From Flaccisagitta enflata (lineage: Eukaryota > Chaetognatha > Sagittoidea > Aphragmophora), in contig OZ231127.1 of assembly GCA_965153355.1 (NCBI GenBank), positions 30,938,001-31,002,000 of the forward strand: a stretch of 64,000 bases of DNA. The letters run 5' to 3'. The position numbers were made by a program, and so were the translations under genes. Below are positions 31,027 to 43,900 of the stretch, piece after piece (within the stretch, counting starts at the first letter, position 1; each line of letters begins with the position of its first letter). The notes below the pieces were generated by a model. The model was not told the origin of the DNA. It made no database searches and saw only the letters and a program-made list of their open reading frames with translations.

Positions 31027-31104
31027 ATGGCTGCAGCTGCTTTGGCTATTGTTTTTGTTGTAGTTATTGTTGATGATGTTTGTGAAGCTGCAAAGACCGG
31101 GCTT

Positions 31105-31190
31105 TTGAATTTGAATCGCTTGCTACGCGACTGTACTCCTCGCTTTGTCCGTTTCATGGTTGGTCGATCAGTGCATCACATTTTACTTTT
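31105..31190 (-). mobile_element. HINE-like head fragment
   Basis: tcgcttgctacgcgactgtac then ctcgctttgtccg and ggttggtcgatc. A decayed hairpin and microsatellite. Confidence 0.5.
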
Positions 31191-31341
31191 TTGGGCAGCG
31201 GCCCCAAAAGGGCCGATGACCTTTGCTTTCCCACATGGGAAATTTCTTCTCCTCCTCCTCCTCCTCCTTTGGCGCACCCCACCCCCTCCCCAGCCTTACC
31301 AGTCGTAAGTTTCGACCCAATTCTCCAATTAAAAAAAGGTA

Positions 31342-32076
31342 TTTTCAGTCGCGGACACGCAACTCTATACCTTGCTGTGTCGGTAGGTTGGTCGGTTGGT
31401 CAGTCCGTTGGTCCGTCAGTAACATTTTTGAATTCTGAGCGTTTTTTGGGCAGCGGTCCCAAAGGGGTTGATGATCTATACTTTTACACAAATGGGGAAT
31501 TTTCTCCTCCTCCTTCTCCATCTGTCCCCCTCCCCCCGACTTAAATCCTGGCCTCGAGGGCCAAATCCCAGCCTTGAGGCTTAAATCCCAGCCTGGAGGC
31601 CCAAATTCCATTCTCTAGACCCAAATCCCATCCTTGAGGCCCAAATCCCATTATGGGGGCCCAAATCCCATCAATGAGGCCTAAATCCCATCATCGAGGC
31701 CCAAATCCCATCAACAAGGCCCAAATCCCAGCCTAAAGACCCAAATAACAGCCTAAAGACCCAAATTACAGCTGAAAGACGCAAATCTTAGCCTCGAGAC
31801 CCAAATCTCAGCCTCGAGACCCAAATCTAAGCCTCCAGACGCAAATCCCAGCCTCCAGACCCAAATTCCAGATGGAGGAGGAAGAGAAGGAGGAGAAAAT
31901 TCCCCATATGTGTGAAAGCATAGGTCATAAACCCCTTCTGGGCCCCTGCCCTGCTCCCGCCCTCAATTCTAAGCACAACCTACTTAGGCAGGGCACGGGT
32001 ACCGCTGACCATCTAACGCTTTTGCGACTATTGGATTACTGCTCCGTGACTGGATTGCCATGTATCCAGCCTTGTT
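31342..32076 (-). mobile_element. HINE-like element carrying a foldback/minisatellite core
   Basis: TTTTCAG, GTCGCGGACACGCAAC, TCTATACCTTGCTGTGTC, GGTAGGTTGGTCGG, then GGGCAGCGGTCCCAAAGGGG, array (AGGCCCAAATCCCAGCCTCG)n at 31520-31870, the inverted arm (gagaaaattccccatatgtg), then ACTGCTCCGTGACTGGATTG and GTATCCAGCCTTGTT. Confidence 0.85.
31520..31870. repeat. 20-bp minisatellite AGGCCCAAATCCCAGCCTCG
   Basis: About 17 imperfect units; same repeat as 6400-6500 and 63660-64000. Confidence 0.93.
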
Positions 32077-32160
32077 TACATAAAATTCAATGTACATACA
32101 ATGACGTTCTGCAGAAAATTTGTTAGAATTGATTTTGCGAGTAGATATGACTTTAAATTA

Positions 32161-32566
32161 CAGACGGGACCCTAATAAGAGCGGAGGAGGGACCCAAATG
32201 TTACATGCCCCCCCCCCCCTTGCAGCTCACATGGTTTATTCAATTTTCTCATTTGCAGTGGCGGTTGACACCTTAGGTGGATACAATTGGCGCCACCATG
32301 GCGATTTTTCAATTTCCACCTCTAACCCCTCAAACAAGCCAACTTTATATCAAAACTTAAGAAAAAAATCATTTCGATTTTTACAGCTTTGAGGGTGGTT
32401 TGGAACGGTTCCGGGTGGAATTTGAAAAATCCCCACAGTGGCGCCATTTCTGTCCACCAAAGGTGTCCACTGCCACTGCAAGTGTGGAAATTGATTGAAC
32501 CATGTGAGCTGTAGGGGGGGGGCATGTAACAGAGTCCCTCCTCCGATCTTATTAGGGTCCCGTCTG
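32161..32566. mobile_element. palindromic MITE, TA target
   Basis: Flanked by TA. Starts CAGACGGGACCCTAATAAGA and ends with its inverse complement. Arms of about 190 bp fold onto each other (ggaggagggac / gtccctcctcc, gcagctcacatggttta / aaccatgtgagctg, ggcgccaccatgg / cagtggcgcca). Confidence 0.9.
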
Positions 32567-32567
32567 T

Positions 32568-34290
32568 ACATCATTGGAACATGACAAGTGCTTGGAGCAA
32601 GAATTTTTTTGAAATTGTGATCTTAAGCCCAACCTAATTCTAAAACACCCGGTATTCGGTCATGTTTCTTGTTTTGGTAACTACGGCGGAGAGAATATCC
32701 TGCTCAAAATGAGATTAAATGTCCGTTTGTTTGTAAATGAGTTTTGTCAATAGGGACACAGTGTACGCGAAGATGAAATTTTTCGGGTCTTTATATCATT
32801 GGTCACATGTTAGTCTGTTGTTCTGTACATTGGTACGTCTGTTGGCCGGTTGATAGCATTTTTAATCAAAGCTTTTTCAGACTTTTCTAACATAGTATTG
32901 GATTGGTTTTGATCAAATTACGACCATTTTGTAAGCCCAATATTTGGAATAACCTTTTTAGAGTTTACAAAACCGCTTTAATCTGTAAGGGCATGCTTTT
33001 GAAAAGATTATCAAGCCATTTATAAGCGATTTCTGAGAATCAACATTCCCACATGATATTATGTAGAATCCAAACAAATAGAGCTATGAGTCTCTGCTTG
33101 GCGGTGTTAGATAGCCCTTATCAATAGCTTCAAAATGGTCACCAATTTACTATTATCAAACTTTGAATATCAAAGCGACAGTGTAACAAAACATGTTTTC
33201 ATATTCTATTCATGTTTTCTATCCATTACCTGAAATCAACGTTTTTACTTTTTTTATGTAGAATCAAAACAAAAAATGCTATGAATCTCAACTTGGTGCC
33301 ATTTGCTCGCCCTGTTTATGAGCTTTTTTTCTGTCACCAATTTTTAAATCAAATCATGCATATCAAAGCTAAAATATGACAATATGATAGTACCATATGT
33401 AATGAGGTATGCAGTCAAGCTGATAGTTTTGTCAGGTAAGCTTTTTGTTTGTCAGTAGCAAAGGATAGTTTTGAGCAATCCGGAGTAAACACCATTTAAA
33501 GCTTGCAAGGCTTTCATCCTTAGTATATTGGAGAATTCTGGCCTCCTTTTATGAGGGCAATGTTGATTCAACTTTCATGAGTAACGTTACTCAACCATGT
33601 CAAAAAATTTTATTAGCAGTGAGATTACCCAACTAGACCGTGGTTTAATCTTAATACCAATGAAATTTTTACATGAACAAGGCCGGATACACGGCGATCT
33701 CTTTGAATCTTTTTTCAAAATTGTTTTTTCATTTTTAGAAGAATGACATCGTTTTCTTATATTTCATTTGATGTAATTTGATGTAAAAATAAAGAATTAT
33801 GATGAAACCCAAATTTTCTATTTGTGCACGTGTACACCGTGGCTAACATTAGCTCTATTTATCTTTCCTTGATAACGTTGGCCGAGTCATCGATTTTCCT
33901 TTTCTCCTTTTCTCCTTTTCTCCTTTTCTCTACAAAGGCAACCTTTTTTTTTTCTTTTTTTGCGAATGAACAATGGCCAAATGACCTAAAAGTAGGAAGG
34001 ATTCATGTAGCGACAACTTTATGTCCAAGTGATAACGAGGTTTTTATCCATAACCAGCTGACTACCACGCGGACCAGTAAAAAAGAGGCATTTTTAAATA
34101 ATCATTTTAACCATTTTCTCATTAATTTTAAGTTTAAAGCTTTGCATCATTGGAAAGGCCAGCTTTTAAGCTTTCAGGATTAAAAAGAAAAAGTTCTTGA
34201 TCCTAAGGTGTTTATGCATGGTAATAAAAAAAAGCAAAGATAATTTAAAATCGTTTTCACAATTTTATAAGAAAAAAAATCCAAAATATT
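32568..34290. other. unique AT-rich intergenic DNA
   Basis: No gene recognised. A solo HINE 5' end (GAACAAGGCCGGATACACGG) lies at 33675-33697. The 119-codon ORF at 33824 has no recognisable domain and uses a GTG start. Confidence 0.45.
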
Positions 34291-34292
34291 TA

Positions 34293-35065
34293 CTGGGTGA
34301 ACAACCTCAAGTGGGGGAAAGTAAAAGCTAATCACACCTAAACAACTCAAGATATTGATTATTTAAAAGTTGCTCCTTGTAGGGAGCTGCCCGACATTTG
34401 CTTAAGTTGGTCAAAATAGAACAAGGCCGGATACGCGGCCAATACCAGTTGCGGACGGGTGGGCAGGGGCGGAATTGCGCGTTTTCACACTTTTCAACTC
34501 GTGCTCACGGACCGACGGACGGACCAACGGACTGACGGACGGACTAACGGACCGATGGACGGACCGACGGACGGACAAAGGCTCTTATAGAGTTGCGTGT
34601 CCGCAACTAAAAATTGAAACAGCTAAAAAGATACAACCCAAAATGTTTATGTTCCTCTCCAACCTCAAAAAGTTGCTTATTGATTCTCAATCCAACTTAA
34701 GTTGCAGTAAAGATTATGGCATGACTATATTGAGTTGGATAAAAAACCCTAAAAGGCATTCATGGTGCTTCAGGAAGAAACCAATAATGCAACATTTGGT
34801 ACAGTAATTTATGAAAGAATGACACAACACCATTTACCAGTTTCAAAGCACTCAAGCCTGAAAGTTGTTTTTTGAGCCATTCCTAGTTTTGGACATTTCA
34901 AAGATTTTGATGTATCCTCTAAAATATTTGAGCTAATGACCTCAGCTTTGGCTTGTATGAAATGTCAAGTAATTTTCTAAAACACATCAAGAGATAAAAT
35001 GTGATACTCTGGTGTTTTTGGAATCCTAAGCTTTTACTTTCCCCCACCTGAGCTTGTTCACCGTG
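34293..35065. mobile_element. mariner-type MITE copy 1 (interrupted)
   Basis: TA-flanked; starts CTGGGTGAACAACCTCAAG and ends CTGAGCTTGTTCACCGTG, with the following 19 bp of each arm also inverted. Split at 34420 by a HINE. Confidence 0.88.
34420..34608 (+). mobile_element. HINE-like element nested in MITE copy 1
   Basis: AACAAGGCCGGATACGCGGC, CAGTTGCGGACGGGTGGGC, a GACGGACCAACGGACTG tract, TCTTATAGAGTTGCG and TGTCCGCAACT. MITE copy 2 supplies the empty site: tag|aaaaattg. Confidence 0.93.
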
Positions 35066-35150
35066 TAGTGTTTCACTTTGATGAGCTGTAACTTTTTAAC
35101 CATTTGGGATTGGTCTAGAATGAAAGAAAATTCGAAAATCATCATAACTA

Positions 35151-35749
35151 CAGGGTGAACAACCTCAAGTGGGGGAAAGTAAAAGCTAATCATGCCTAAA
35201 CAACTTAAGATATTCATAATTTGAAAGTTGCTTGTTGTAGGGAACTGCCTGATGTTTGTTCCTCTTGCTTTGGTTGTTCCAAATAGAAAAATTGAAACAG
35301 CTAAAAAGATATGACCAAAAATGTGAAGGTTCCTCTCCAACTGCAAAAAATTGCTCATTGATTCTTAATCTAACTCAAGTTGCAGAGAAGAAAATGGCAT
35401 GACCATATTGAGTTTGATAAAAAAACTTATAAGGCATTCATGGTGCTTCAGGTAGAAACCAAGAATGCATCATTTGGTTCAATAATTGATGAAAGAATGA
35501 AACATGAACAATACCATTTACCAGTTTCAAAGCATGAAAGTTGTTTTTTGAGCTATTCCTAGTTTTGGATATTTTAAAGATTTTAATCTATCCTTTAAAG
35601 TATTTGAGCTAATGACCTCAGCTTTGGCTCATGTAAAATGTCAATTAATTTTCTAGAACACTGCAAGAGATGAAATGTGATACCATGGTAGTTTTGGTCT
35701 TTTGCAATCCTAAGCTTTTACTTTCCCCCACTTGAGCTTGTTCACCGTG
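35151..35749. mobile_element. mariner-type MITE copy 2 (intact)
   Basis: TA-flanked; starts CAGGGTGAACAACCTCAAG and ends CTTGAGCTTGTTCACCGTG. Highly similar to copy 1 outside the HINE. No transposase. Confidence 0.9.
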
Positions 35750-35751
35750 TA

Positions 35752-36260
35752 CTTAGTCTGTAAAATGCTAAAAAAAAACCTTTTCACATGAATGATACTC
35801 GGAATATATTTCGACCAAACGGCCTTCCTCAGGGATTGATAACATGCCTTATCTTCGGTTATAGAAATAACAAAACAGGCAGAACATTTAAGAAAAGATT
35901 AATTGATTAACCATTGCAAACTGTAAGGGAGAAGATTACTCCTCATGCGACATGCTGTATCCTGTCACACCGTACGTAAGCATTTGCTTCTCTGTAACAT
36001 TAATTTGTTAGTTATTGAAATTTGATAAACATTAATTGATATGTTATTACTGTGAATTGCAACTACCCGAGATTAGTTTTGGTCTGCTGTTAACATGTTG
36101 ACTTTACCTTTCCATTTGCAGAGAACAAACAATTTTTTCAATGATTGTGTATGTTTCAGTGGTTAACTTCGAAAGGCTGTAATTTTTAAACGGTTTGAGA
36201 TACAGACCTGGGATTGGCCTAGATTGGAAAAAAATTCAAAAATCTTCATTATTATTTGAA
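35752..36260. other. unique/element-derived spacer
   Basis: Part (36165-36255) resembles the link between the two MITE copies (gctgtaa, gggattgg, tctag/gattgaaa steps), suggesting an older outer duplication. No exon supported. Confidence 0.35.
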
Positions 36261-37521
36261 AACAAGGCCAACACCTATAAGTCGCGTGCAGGACAAAAAT
36301 AACTGAACTGACCTGACTCCTTATTGTTCCTTTTTATCGAAAATCAGACTTAAACGCAACCCAAAACAGACCCAAACCAGACCCAAACCAGACTCAAACC
36401 AGACTCAAACCAGACTCAAACCAGACTCAAACCAGACTCAAACCAGACTCAAACCAGAATCAAACCAGACCGAAGCCAGACATAAACCAGACATAAACCA
36501 GACATAAACCAGACATAAACCAGATTTGAACCAGACTCAAACCAGACTCAAACCAGACTCAAACCAGACTCAAACCAGACTCAAACCAGGCTCAAACCAG
36601 GCTCAAACCAGAATCAAACCAGACTCAAACCAGACTCAAACCAGACTCAAACCAGACTCAAACCAGACTCAAACCAGACTCAACCCAGACTCAACCCAGA
36701 CTCAACCCAGACTCAACCCAGACTCAACCCAGACTCAACCCAGACTCAAACCAGAATTAAACCAAACCAAAACCAGACCAAAACCAGACCGAAACCAGAC
36801 CTAAATCAGACCTAAATCAAACATAAACCAGACAAAAACCAGACATACACCAGACCCAAACCAGACCTAACCCAGACCTGAACCAGACATAAATCAGACA
36901 TGAAACAGTCTTAAACCAGACTAAAACCAGACTTAAACCAGACTTACACCAGACTTAAACCAGACTTTAACCAGACTTTAACCAGACTTACACCATACTT
37001 ATCTTTAATACCATTTTAACCAGCATACTTAAACCAGCAGACTTAAACCATTACACCAGCAGACTTAAACCATTAAATTTAAACCAGCAGACTTAAACCA
37101 GCAGACTTAAACTAGCAGATTTAAACCAGCAGACTTTAACCAGCAGACTGAACCCATTAGATTTAAACCAGCAGACTTAAACCAGCAGATTTAAACCAGC
37201 AGATTTAAACCAGCAGACTTTAATCAGCAGACTTTAACCAGCAGACTTTAACCAGCAGACTTTAACCAGCAGACTTTAACCAAAAATAATCAAAAACTAC
37301 CAAAATGACCAAAATGACCAAAATGACCAAAAATGACCAAAAATGACCAAAAATGATTAAAAGCAACCAATAATTCTCAATAACAACAAAAAAATGACTC
37401 AAAATAACTCCAGACGACCCAAAAAGACGAAAAAAAGCAAAGTGTTACCGACCGACAGACGGACCGATGGACGGACCGACCGACGGAGCGGGTTGTAGAG
37501 TCGCGTGCACGCGACTAAAAA
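36261..37521 (+). mobile_element. 1.26-kb HINE-like element, inverse copy of 28181-30149
   Basis: AACAAGGCCAACACCTATAA, GTCGCGTGCAGGACAAAAAT, aactgaactgacctgactcc, arrays of CCAGACTCAAA (36355-37010) and ACTTAAACCAGCAG (37020-37280), a short AAAATGACC block, CAAAGTGTTACC, CGACAGACGGACCG, GAGCGGGTTGTAGAGTCGCG, hairpin and CTAAAAA. It has the same modules in the same order as the 2-kb copy. Confidence 0.95.
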
Positions 37522-37812
37522 GAAATTTGAATAATCTTTTCTGTCTTCTTTATCTATAAATGAAGAGGTGCGTCTTTTTTTTTTATTCGCGTGGTACACC
37601 ATCTGGAAAATTTCGTTTTCTTTTGTCTTAAATGTGCTGCTTCTCAAAACGATAGCAATCTGGAGAGGGTGAAACTGAAGAGTTTCAATGGAATGAAAAA
37701 TACCTTCATATACTATTGATATACTTCACCATTGTGTCGCCGAGCGGGTTCCTTCTGTCTGTCCGATATCTGTCTGATTAATTTGATGCGATTGTACCCT
37801 TTAAGAAACCAG
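37522..37812. other. upstream flank of receptor exons
   Basis: Unique sequence. No signal-peptide or amino-terminal-domain exon was recognised. Confidence 0.35.
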
Positions 37813-37927
37813 CCTAATGGAGAGGTGGAAAATGAAAGTCATTACGCATAACCTAGCACCATTCGCCTACAAAGAAAGCGACAGATGGACAGGAATCTTT
37901 TTTGATGTTCTGCGCTTACTACAAGAG
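37813..37927 (+). CDS. receptor exon A (S1 lobe start)
   Basis: Encodes LMERWKMKVITHNLAPFAYK, ESDRWTGIFFDVLRLLQE. The acceptor is ACCAG; the donor is GAG|GTAACA. An upstream in-frame TAA shows the exon cannot extend far left. An in-frame ATG at 37817 could be a start if no earlier exon exists. Confidence 0.88.
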
Positions 37928-40900
37928 GTAACAGCTGATGGTGGACAGCATACGCTTTTCAATTGATTCCACAAAACCTGATTTCCATTCCATTGAGATG
38001 GTAATAGCTGATTAGAGTGATTATCTTCCTCATGAAATGCAGGATATAGATTTTGGCGTCGAGATAAATGAAACGTCCCTGATTGACGGAAGTTATGGAT
38101 ATGACAGTGGAAATGGATCATTTAACGGAATGATCGGATTTATTCAAAGAGGAGAAGCTGATATTGGAGTGCAGGTTGACAGATATCATATAAAAGCAAT
38201 TTTCATCAACAACAAGGCCAACACCTATAAGTCGCGTGCAGGACATAAATAGCATTAGATGACTTAAATTGACTTAAATTGGCTTTAAATGACTCAAAGT
38301 GACCTTAGATGACTCAATATGACTTAAAATGACATTAATGACTTAGAATGACTTAGAATGACTTGTAATGGCATTTGGGAAGGAGCTGTGAGTCCAAAAA
38401 CCTAAAAAACGCCGAAAAAGTAAAAAGGGGACCGACCAACCGACCGACCAACCGACCGACGGACCGACAAAGCGGGGTGTAGAGTCGCGTAGCACGCGAC
38501 TAAAAACATAGATGTAAATCAGAATGTGTCCTGCAATCGAGGGCCTCTGCTCCTCAGCCTCTTTTTGCCCTTTGAAGTTAACTACTTCTCTCAAATTAAA
38601 AAAATGTTTTTTCCAGTTCATATGACACTATTCTAGACATGAAAAATGGTACTTTTGATATGAGGGGGGATGCCAAATCTTTAGCATACCTAGCTTGGAA
38701 TTTTGTGTGTTTTTTTTTTTATAAGTCCTGAACCTTAAATCACAGTGCCTGGCCTAAGTATATCAATGCTACACATAGGAATAATCTGTACACTTGGCTC
38801 TGTATGATCCTCTTTTAGGCGATTAGTATTATTCCACAAAGAATGGCGGTGGTGGATTTTACACCGCCAGTTCACAGTACACATACGACCCTCGCTTATG
38901 GGAAAGTCATGGTTCCAAATTTCTTCCAAGTAAGTGGTATCTATTTTAACACCAAGCGGTATATGCAGATGACGAGTTCATAAACAAAACCTGTTTAGCA
39001 ATTACAACTGCAACGCTTAAAGACAAACTATCAAAATCATATGTCTTGTTGGGCCAGTTACAGATCTTTTATGTAGTAGCGCTAGATAGCCTAAAGATAT
39101 CAAAACACTTCAGCTTGATCTTCTTCTTGCTGGGTCAACTGGAAGTACGCTTTTCAGGCATGATTCACGATTCAGCCGGCGGGGATGGGTGAAAATTAGG
39201 CAATTATAAAATGATGAAAATCCAATAAAACTATACATTATTTTGAAAGTAATACATTATTACTTATAAATCTATACTTGGATTTCATTAGCAGTTCTCA
39301 ATTTTTATGCAAATTAGGTTGAAATGAAGAAATGAAAAATTCTTTGGTTTTTCATGATTTTGCTATTTTCTCTTATTGACTCAAAATAGTTTTGAGTATT
39401 TTACTATTTTTATTAATCAAAAGAGCATTATGTTTAGAAACTTGTTGGTGGAAATCATGAAGGTTGATAGGCCCTAAAAACCTTGTGTAATGTGTCAGAA
39501 AGACTCAAAATAGCCTAAAATAAGTCTTTAATTGATGTTTTAGATGTTTGGATAATTCCTACAAAAACAAATGCTAAAATATTGATTATACACTTTAATC
39601 TAGTGCAGGAGAACTATTCAAAATATAAGATAAAGGTTTAGGGACCTTTAAGGGCCTATCAAAGTGGCTGAAAAGGCTTAACTAGCCTGAAAACAATTAG
39701 AATTTTAGTAATTTTGAGATATATTGGATCAATTTTAACAAAGTGCGACTTTTTCATTGATACCTGATGCAGTAAAACTATCTTAAACAAGATTGACTAC
39801 CTAGGGGCCCACCAAGGATGCCCAAAGGGTTCATATTACCAAAAAGTCATTAAAATCTTATTGTGTTTGATGAATTAGATAACAGGTTTTATAGGAGTGC
39901 TGAATTATCTGTTACATTCAGTAAACAACACTATTTGGAATAAAAACAAGGTCAGATACATGCCTACCTCAATTGTGTGTGGGTGGGCGGGAAAAGTGAG
40001 GCCAAAGACAGCAGAAATTTAAAAAAAGTAAAGTGTGGCCGACCGATAAATAGACCAGACAGACATATTGACAAACCAACAGATCAATAGACGGACAAAG
40101 CATGGTGTAGAGTCACGTAGCAATTGACTAACAATAAAAGAAATCATTAGAGATTTTGTTTCACTGAAAGTTTTCATTGCTTTGCTTGTTATTTCTAAAA
40201 GCTTAAAGCTACAAAAACCTGATTGCGCTCATCTTGTAGATTTTTTGATGTAGATCCTTTTCTTTTTTTTCTTTTTTTATAAAAATCTTTCACTTTTCAA
40301 GAAGCTACGATAATCTAAGATTAAGCTATGCCTAATTTTTTTTAAGCGGTTTGAGCAACTGGATTAAAGTTTTTTTTTAAGTAGAATACTTGTATTCTTA
40401 AAAGAGGTTTCTAGCTTTTCTTGAAACAGAGATGTGCTTTGTAGAAGGTGTCACTTAACTTTTTTTTTCTAGATAGCACCTTGTAGATCAAGGTGACCTT
40501 TTTTATTCTTGCCGCTGTAAAATCTAAATGGTTTGTGATGCTGTATTCTGTCTGATGGCATTAGATCTAATTTGCCTTTTAGGAACCACTAATTTTGTGT
40601 TGTTGTTTTTTTTAAATTCACCTACAATTTAAAAAAAATTATCCAGACTCTCAATTTGAGCAAAATAGTAGGTAGGTCATTGACACTACCCACTATACGA
40701 CTATACAACCCACGATACTTAGGCTTTTTTAACGTTATGGGCTTTCAAGTAGGTCCCCCAAGGGAACTGATCTCTTAGTCTTATTCTTTTTTGATTTCCT
40801 CGCATAAGGTGACATTGACTTTATTGAAAATACAGTACTCCCCTAAAGCTGTATTGGTTTGAATTACAAAAGTATCTAGATTTGGGGCAATTTGGTTCAT

Positions 40901-43900
40901 TTTTAGCCTTTTAAGCACTTGCATGGATCACCAACGAATCCCCACCTATGCTATTATTTCTATTTAGTATCAGGAGACAGGAACTGGACACAAAATTTAA
41001 CAATCCCATGAAATCAGACAAATTATACTAACAAATGTCATGATTTGGCTTGTTTTTGGTTACTTTGAGCCCATTGAGACTCTTGGACGGGTTCTCAAGG
41101 GGTCTTTTATCACAATTTTCATCTCCCCAGCGCTTCCCTATGTTACATGATTGTGACATAACATAAAATTTTGCCCTCCCTTGAAATTGGACTGCTTTAA
41201 CTGATAATTATTTCAGAATTTTGATTGTTTTGCATCGTTCTAGTCCATTATGAGCTTTTTGAGCCTCCAAAGGGATCTGTAATGGGCCCCTAACCTTGAC
41301 CTCTGTTCCCAAATAGCATGCCCGTATCAGGTTCCAAAAACTGAACAAAAAAAATTAGCACTACCTTGGAATTGGATCACTTTGATTACCAAAAATGATT
41401 GTTTTGGGCCATTTTGAGCTTTTTGAGCCCCCAGAATAGACTCTTAAGGGGCCCTCGACCTGCTGTTTTGTTCCCCCTACAAGTTCTTTGTATTAGGTTT
41501 CAATTACTGTGATAGATGATTAATACTCCTTTTAGATGTAATCATCAAAATTATCAAAAACGCCTGATTTTAGTTATTTCAAGTGTGGACACATTTCTCG
41601 CAGGTTCCGATCTAATTCATGACAATATCAATATATCAAGAATGCCTTCACCTAGTAACCTCAAATTTTAGAGGTAGGCACAGAATTTCATGCTCTTTCA
41701 GATGATACCACAGGAGAACCACTGAAGTATCACATATCAGCATAACTTACTATGGAACATAGTGTGACACAAGTGTGACAGGGTGTGGACACATTTCTTA
41801 TAGCTCTTTCAAAAACATATATCTCTGGACTGAGATATCACGAGAACATGAAATTTGGCATGTATACTCCCATATGTCTTTATTCAACAGGCAAAAGATA
41901 AGGCAAAGTGACTTTTTTGATGACCAAAACAAATTTTTTGATAATATTGATAGAAATTGGGATTTCTCGAAAAAACGCTGTAGTTGCAATTTTGACACAC
42001 TGAATGATCACCAATCAAAACAAGATTTTAGGTACTTTTAATCACAACCAGAACAAAGGAAAATGACCTATTTTCACCCAGGTTTTTTTTTTTTTTATAC
42101 GTGTTAGGGTTGTTATAATCAATGGGACATAAGGGTGACCCACAAAAATGGGTCAAAAAAGCCCCTTTTAGGCCATATATGCTTAAAGTAAGCTGCTCCC
42201 AGAGATTAGTGGCTGTGTCTTAAGTTGTACCTGATATCTAGGAACCTATAAAAACATTTTATCTTAGAAAAATACTGAGTAAGGATAGATTATTTGTTAT
42301 CATAACAGGGCATTTCCTTGGCCCGCCGTTTCCTGAATCATGCCTTCAAAGTTTTATTTCAAGGGTTGCAGTTCCAATGATTGTTGAACAGGTGCTATTA
42401 GCCTATTACCTTGAATTTAGCCATATTGTTCTAATTTAAGACTCAATTATTTACTTACGTGAACTTTTCAGTTTCTAGACTCATTTGGAGTTGGTTTGTG
42501 GGCATCCATCGCTGGAATGATGATGCTTTTTTCTCTCCTGTACTTTTTTGCGACATTCCCTCAAAGGAATTGGAAGAATTTTCAAAAGAGTATTTGGAAC
42601 ATATTTTCAATCTTTCTGCAGCAAGGACCGTCAGAACTCAATTCCACAGTTGGACAAAAAATAATAACAGGCGCTTGGAGTATATTTTCAATTCTCATCA
42701 TTTCCACGTGAGTTGTAAAACTTAAAACGGAGGGAATAGTGCTGTTCTCACTTCAGTTCAATAATTTCGTGCTGGATTCATTACGGTAATCCATATGATC
42801 CGGTTTTTGGGTAGCGGCTCCGAAGGGGACGAAGTCCTGTAGAATACAGGGGGACTTTTGTTCGTCTGTCCCCCAGGCCCTCTCAGGCCTAAAATCTGTC
42901 CTCTCAGGCCTGAAATCTACTCTCTCTGGCCTATAATCTCCCCTCTCAAGGCTTAAATCTGCCCTCTCAGGCTTGAAATCTGCCCCCTCCGTTCTTCAAT
43001 CTGCCCTCTTAGGCCTTGAATCTACCCTCTCAGGCTTGAAATATGCCCCCTCAAGCATGGAATCTGCCCTTTCAGGCCTGAAATCTGCTCTCATAGATTC
43101 AAGGCCTGAGAAGGTAGATTCAAAGCCTGAGATGGTTAGGGGGAACAAACGGACGGACAGATGGAAGGATGAACGAAAGTCCCACTGTCTTCTACTTTGT
43201 CCCCTGCCCCCTGTCCCCTGCCCTGCAACCTCTCACTCCAATTCACAGTCATGCAAAACAGCTCAGGGCAACGGTTATCGCTGACCACACATAGCCCTTG
43301 GGTGACCTGTTCAAAAATGAGTTCTGACGATTGGGTCTTTCAGCTTGCCTAATTCAAAAGGCCCAACCAAGAATCTTAATAGATCGCTTCCACCAAACTA
43401 CACTCTTGCGTTATCGTGACATCAATTTCATTGCCTCAGGTACACCGCGAATCTGGCGGCAAACCTCACCACGCAATACGGTTCGGCTGGGTTTCAATCA
43501 GTCAATGATCTGCGACAAGCTGGTATTCCCATCTATATCAATAACGGCCATTATACAAAAAGAATCTTCGAAAGTCGGTTTCCTGAAGCTTTCGAGGAAA
43601 TCAAAGCAAATAGTTGGTTTTGGAACCAAAGGTCGGAGTTATCCACACTCCTTAAAACGGGTAACGCCGTTTTTAGTGAATCCTGGCTTATCGAAAAGGA
43701 AATCCGTCGCAACTGCAGCTTGCAGGCTCACACTTTTGGGCATATATCCACCTTTCAAAATTCATTCGCAATGAGGAAAAATCATCCACTTTTTCTCAGC
43801 ATTTCCCAGAAGATTGTCGATTATCATCTCGATGGCAAAATCCAGGAAATTGTGGAAAGATACACGCCTAAAGAGTGTTCACCCAACGGGGCCTGGAACA

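Noticed and set aside
38735-38929. Minus-strand ORF over receptor exon C
   Set aside because: Antisense shadow; the plus strand has matching splice sites and a conserved S1 motif.
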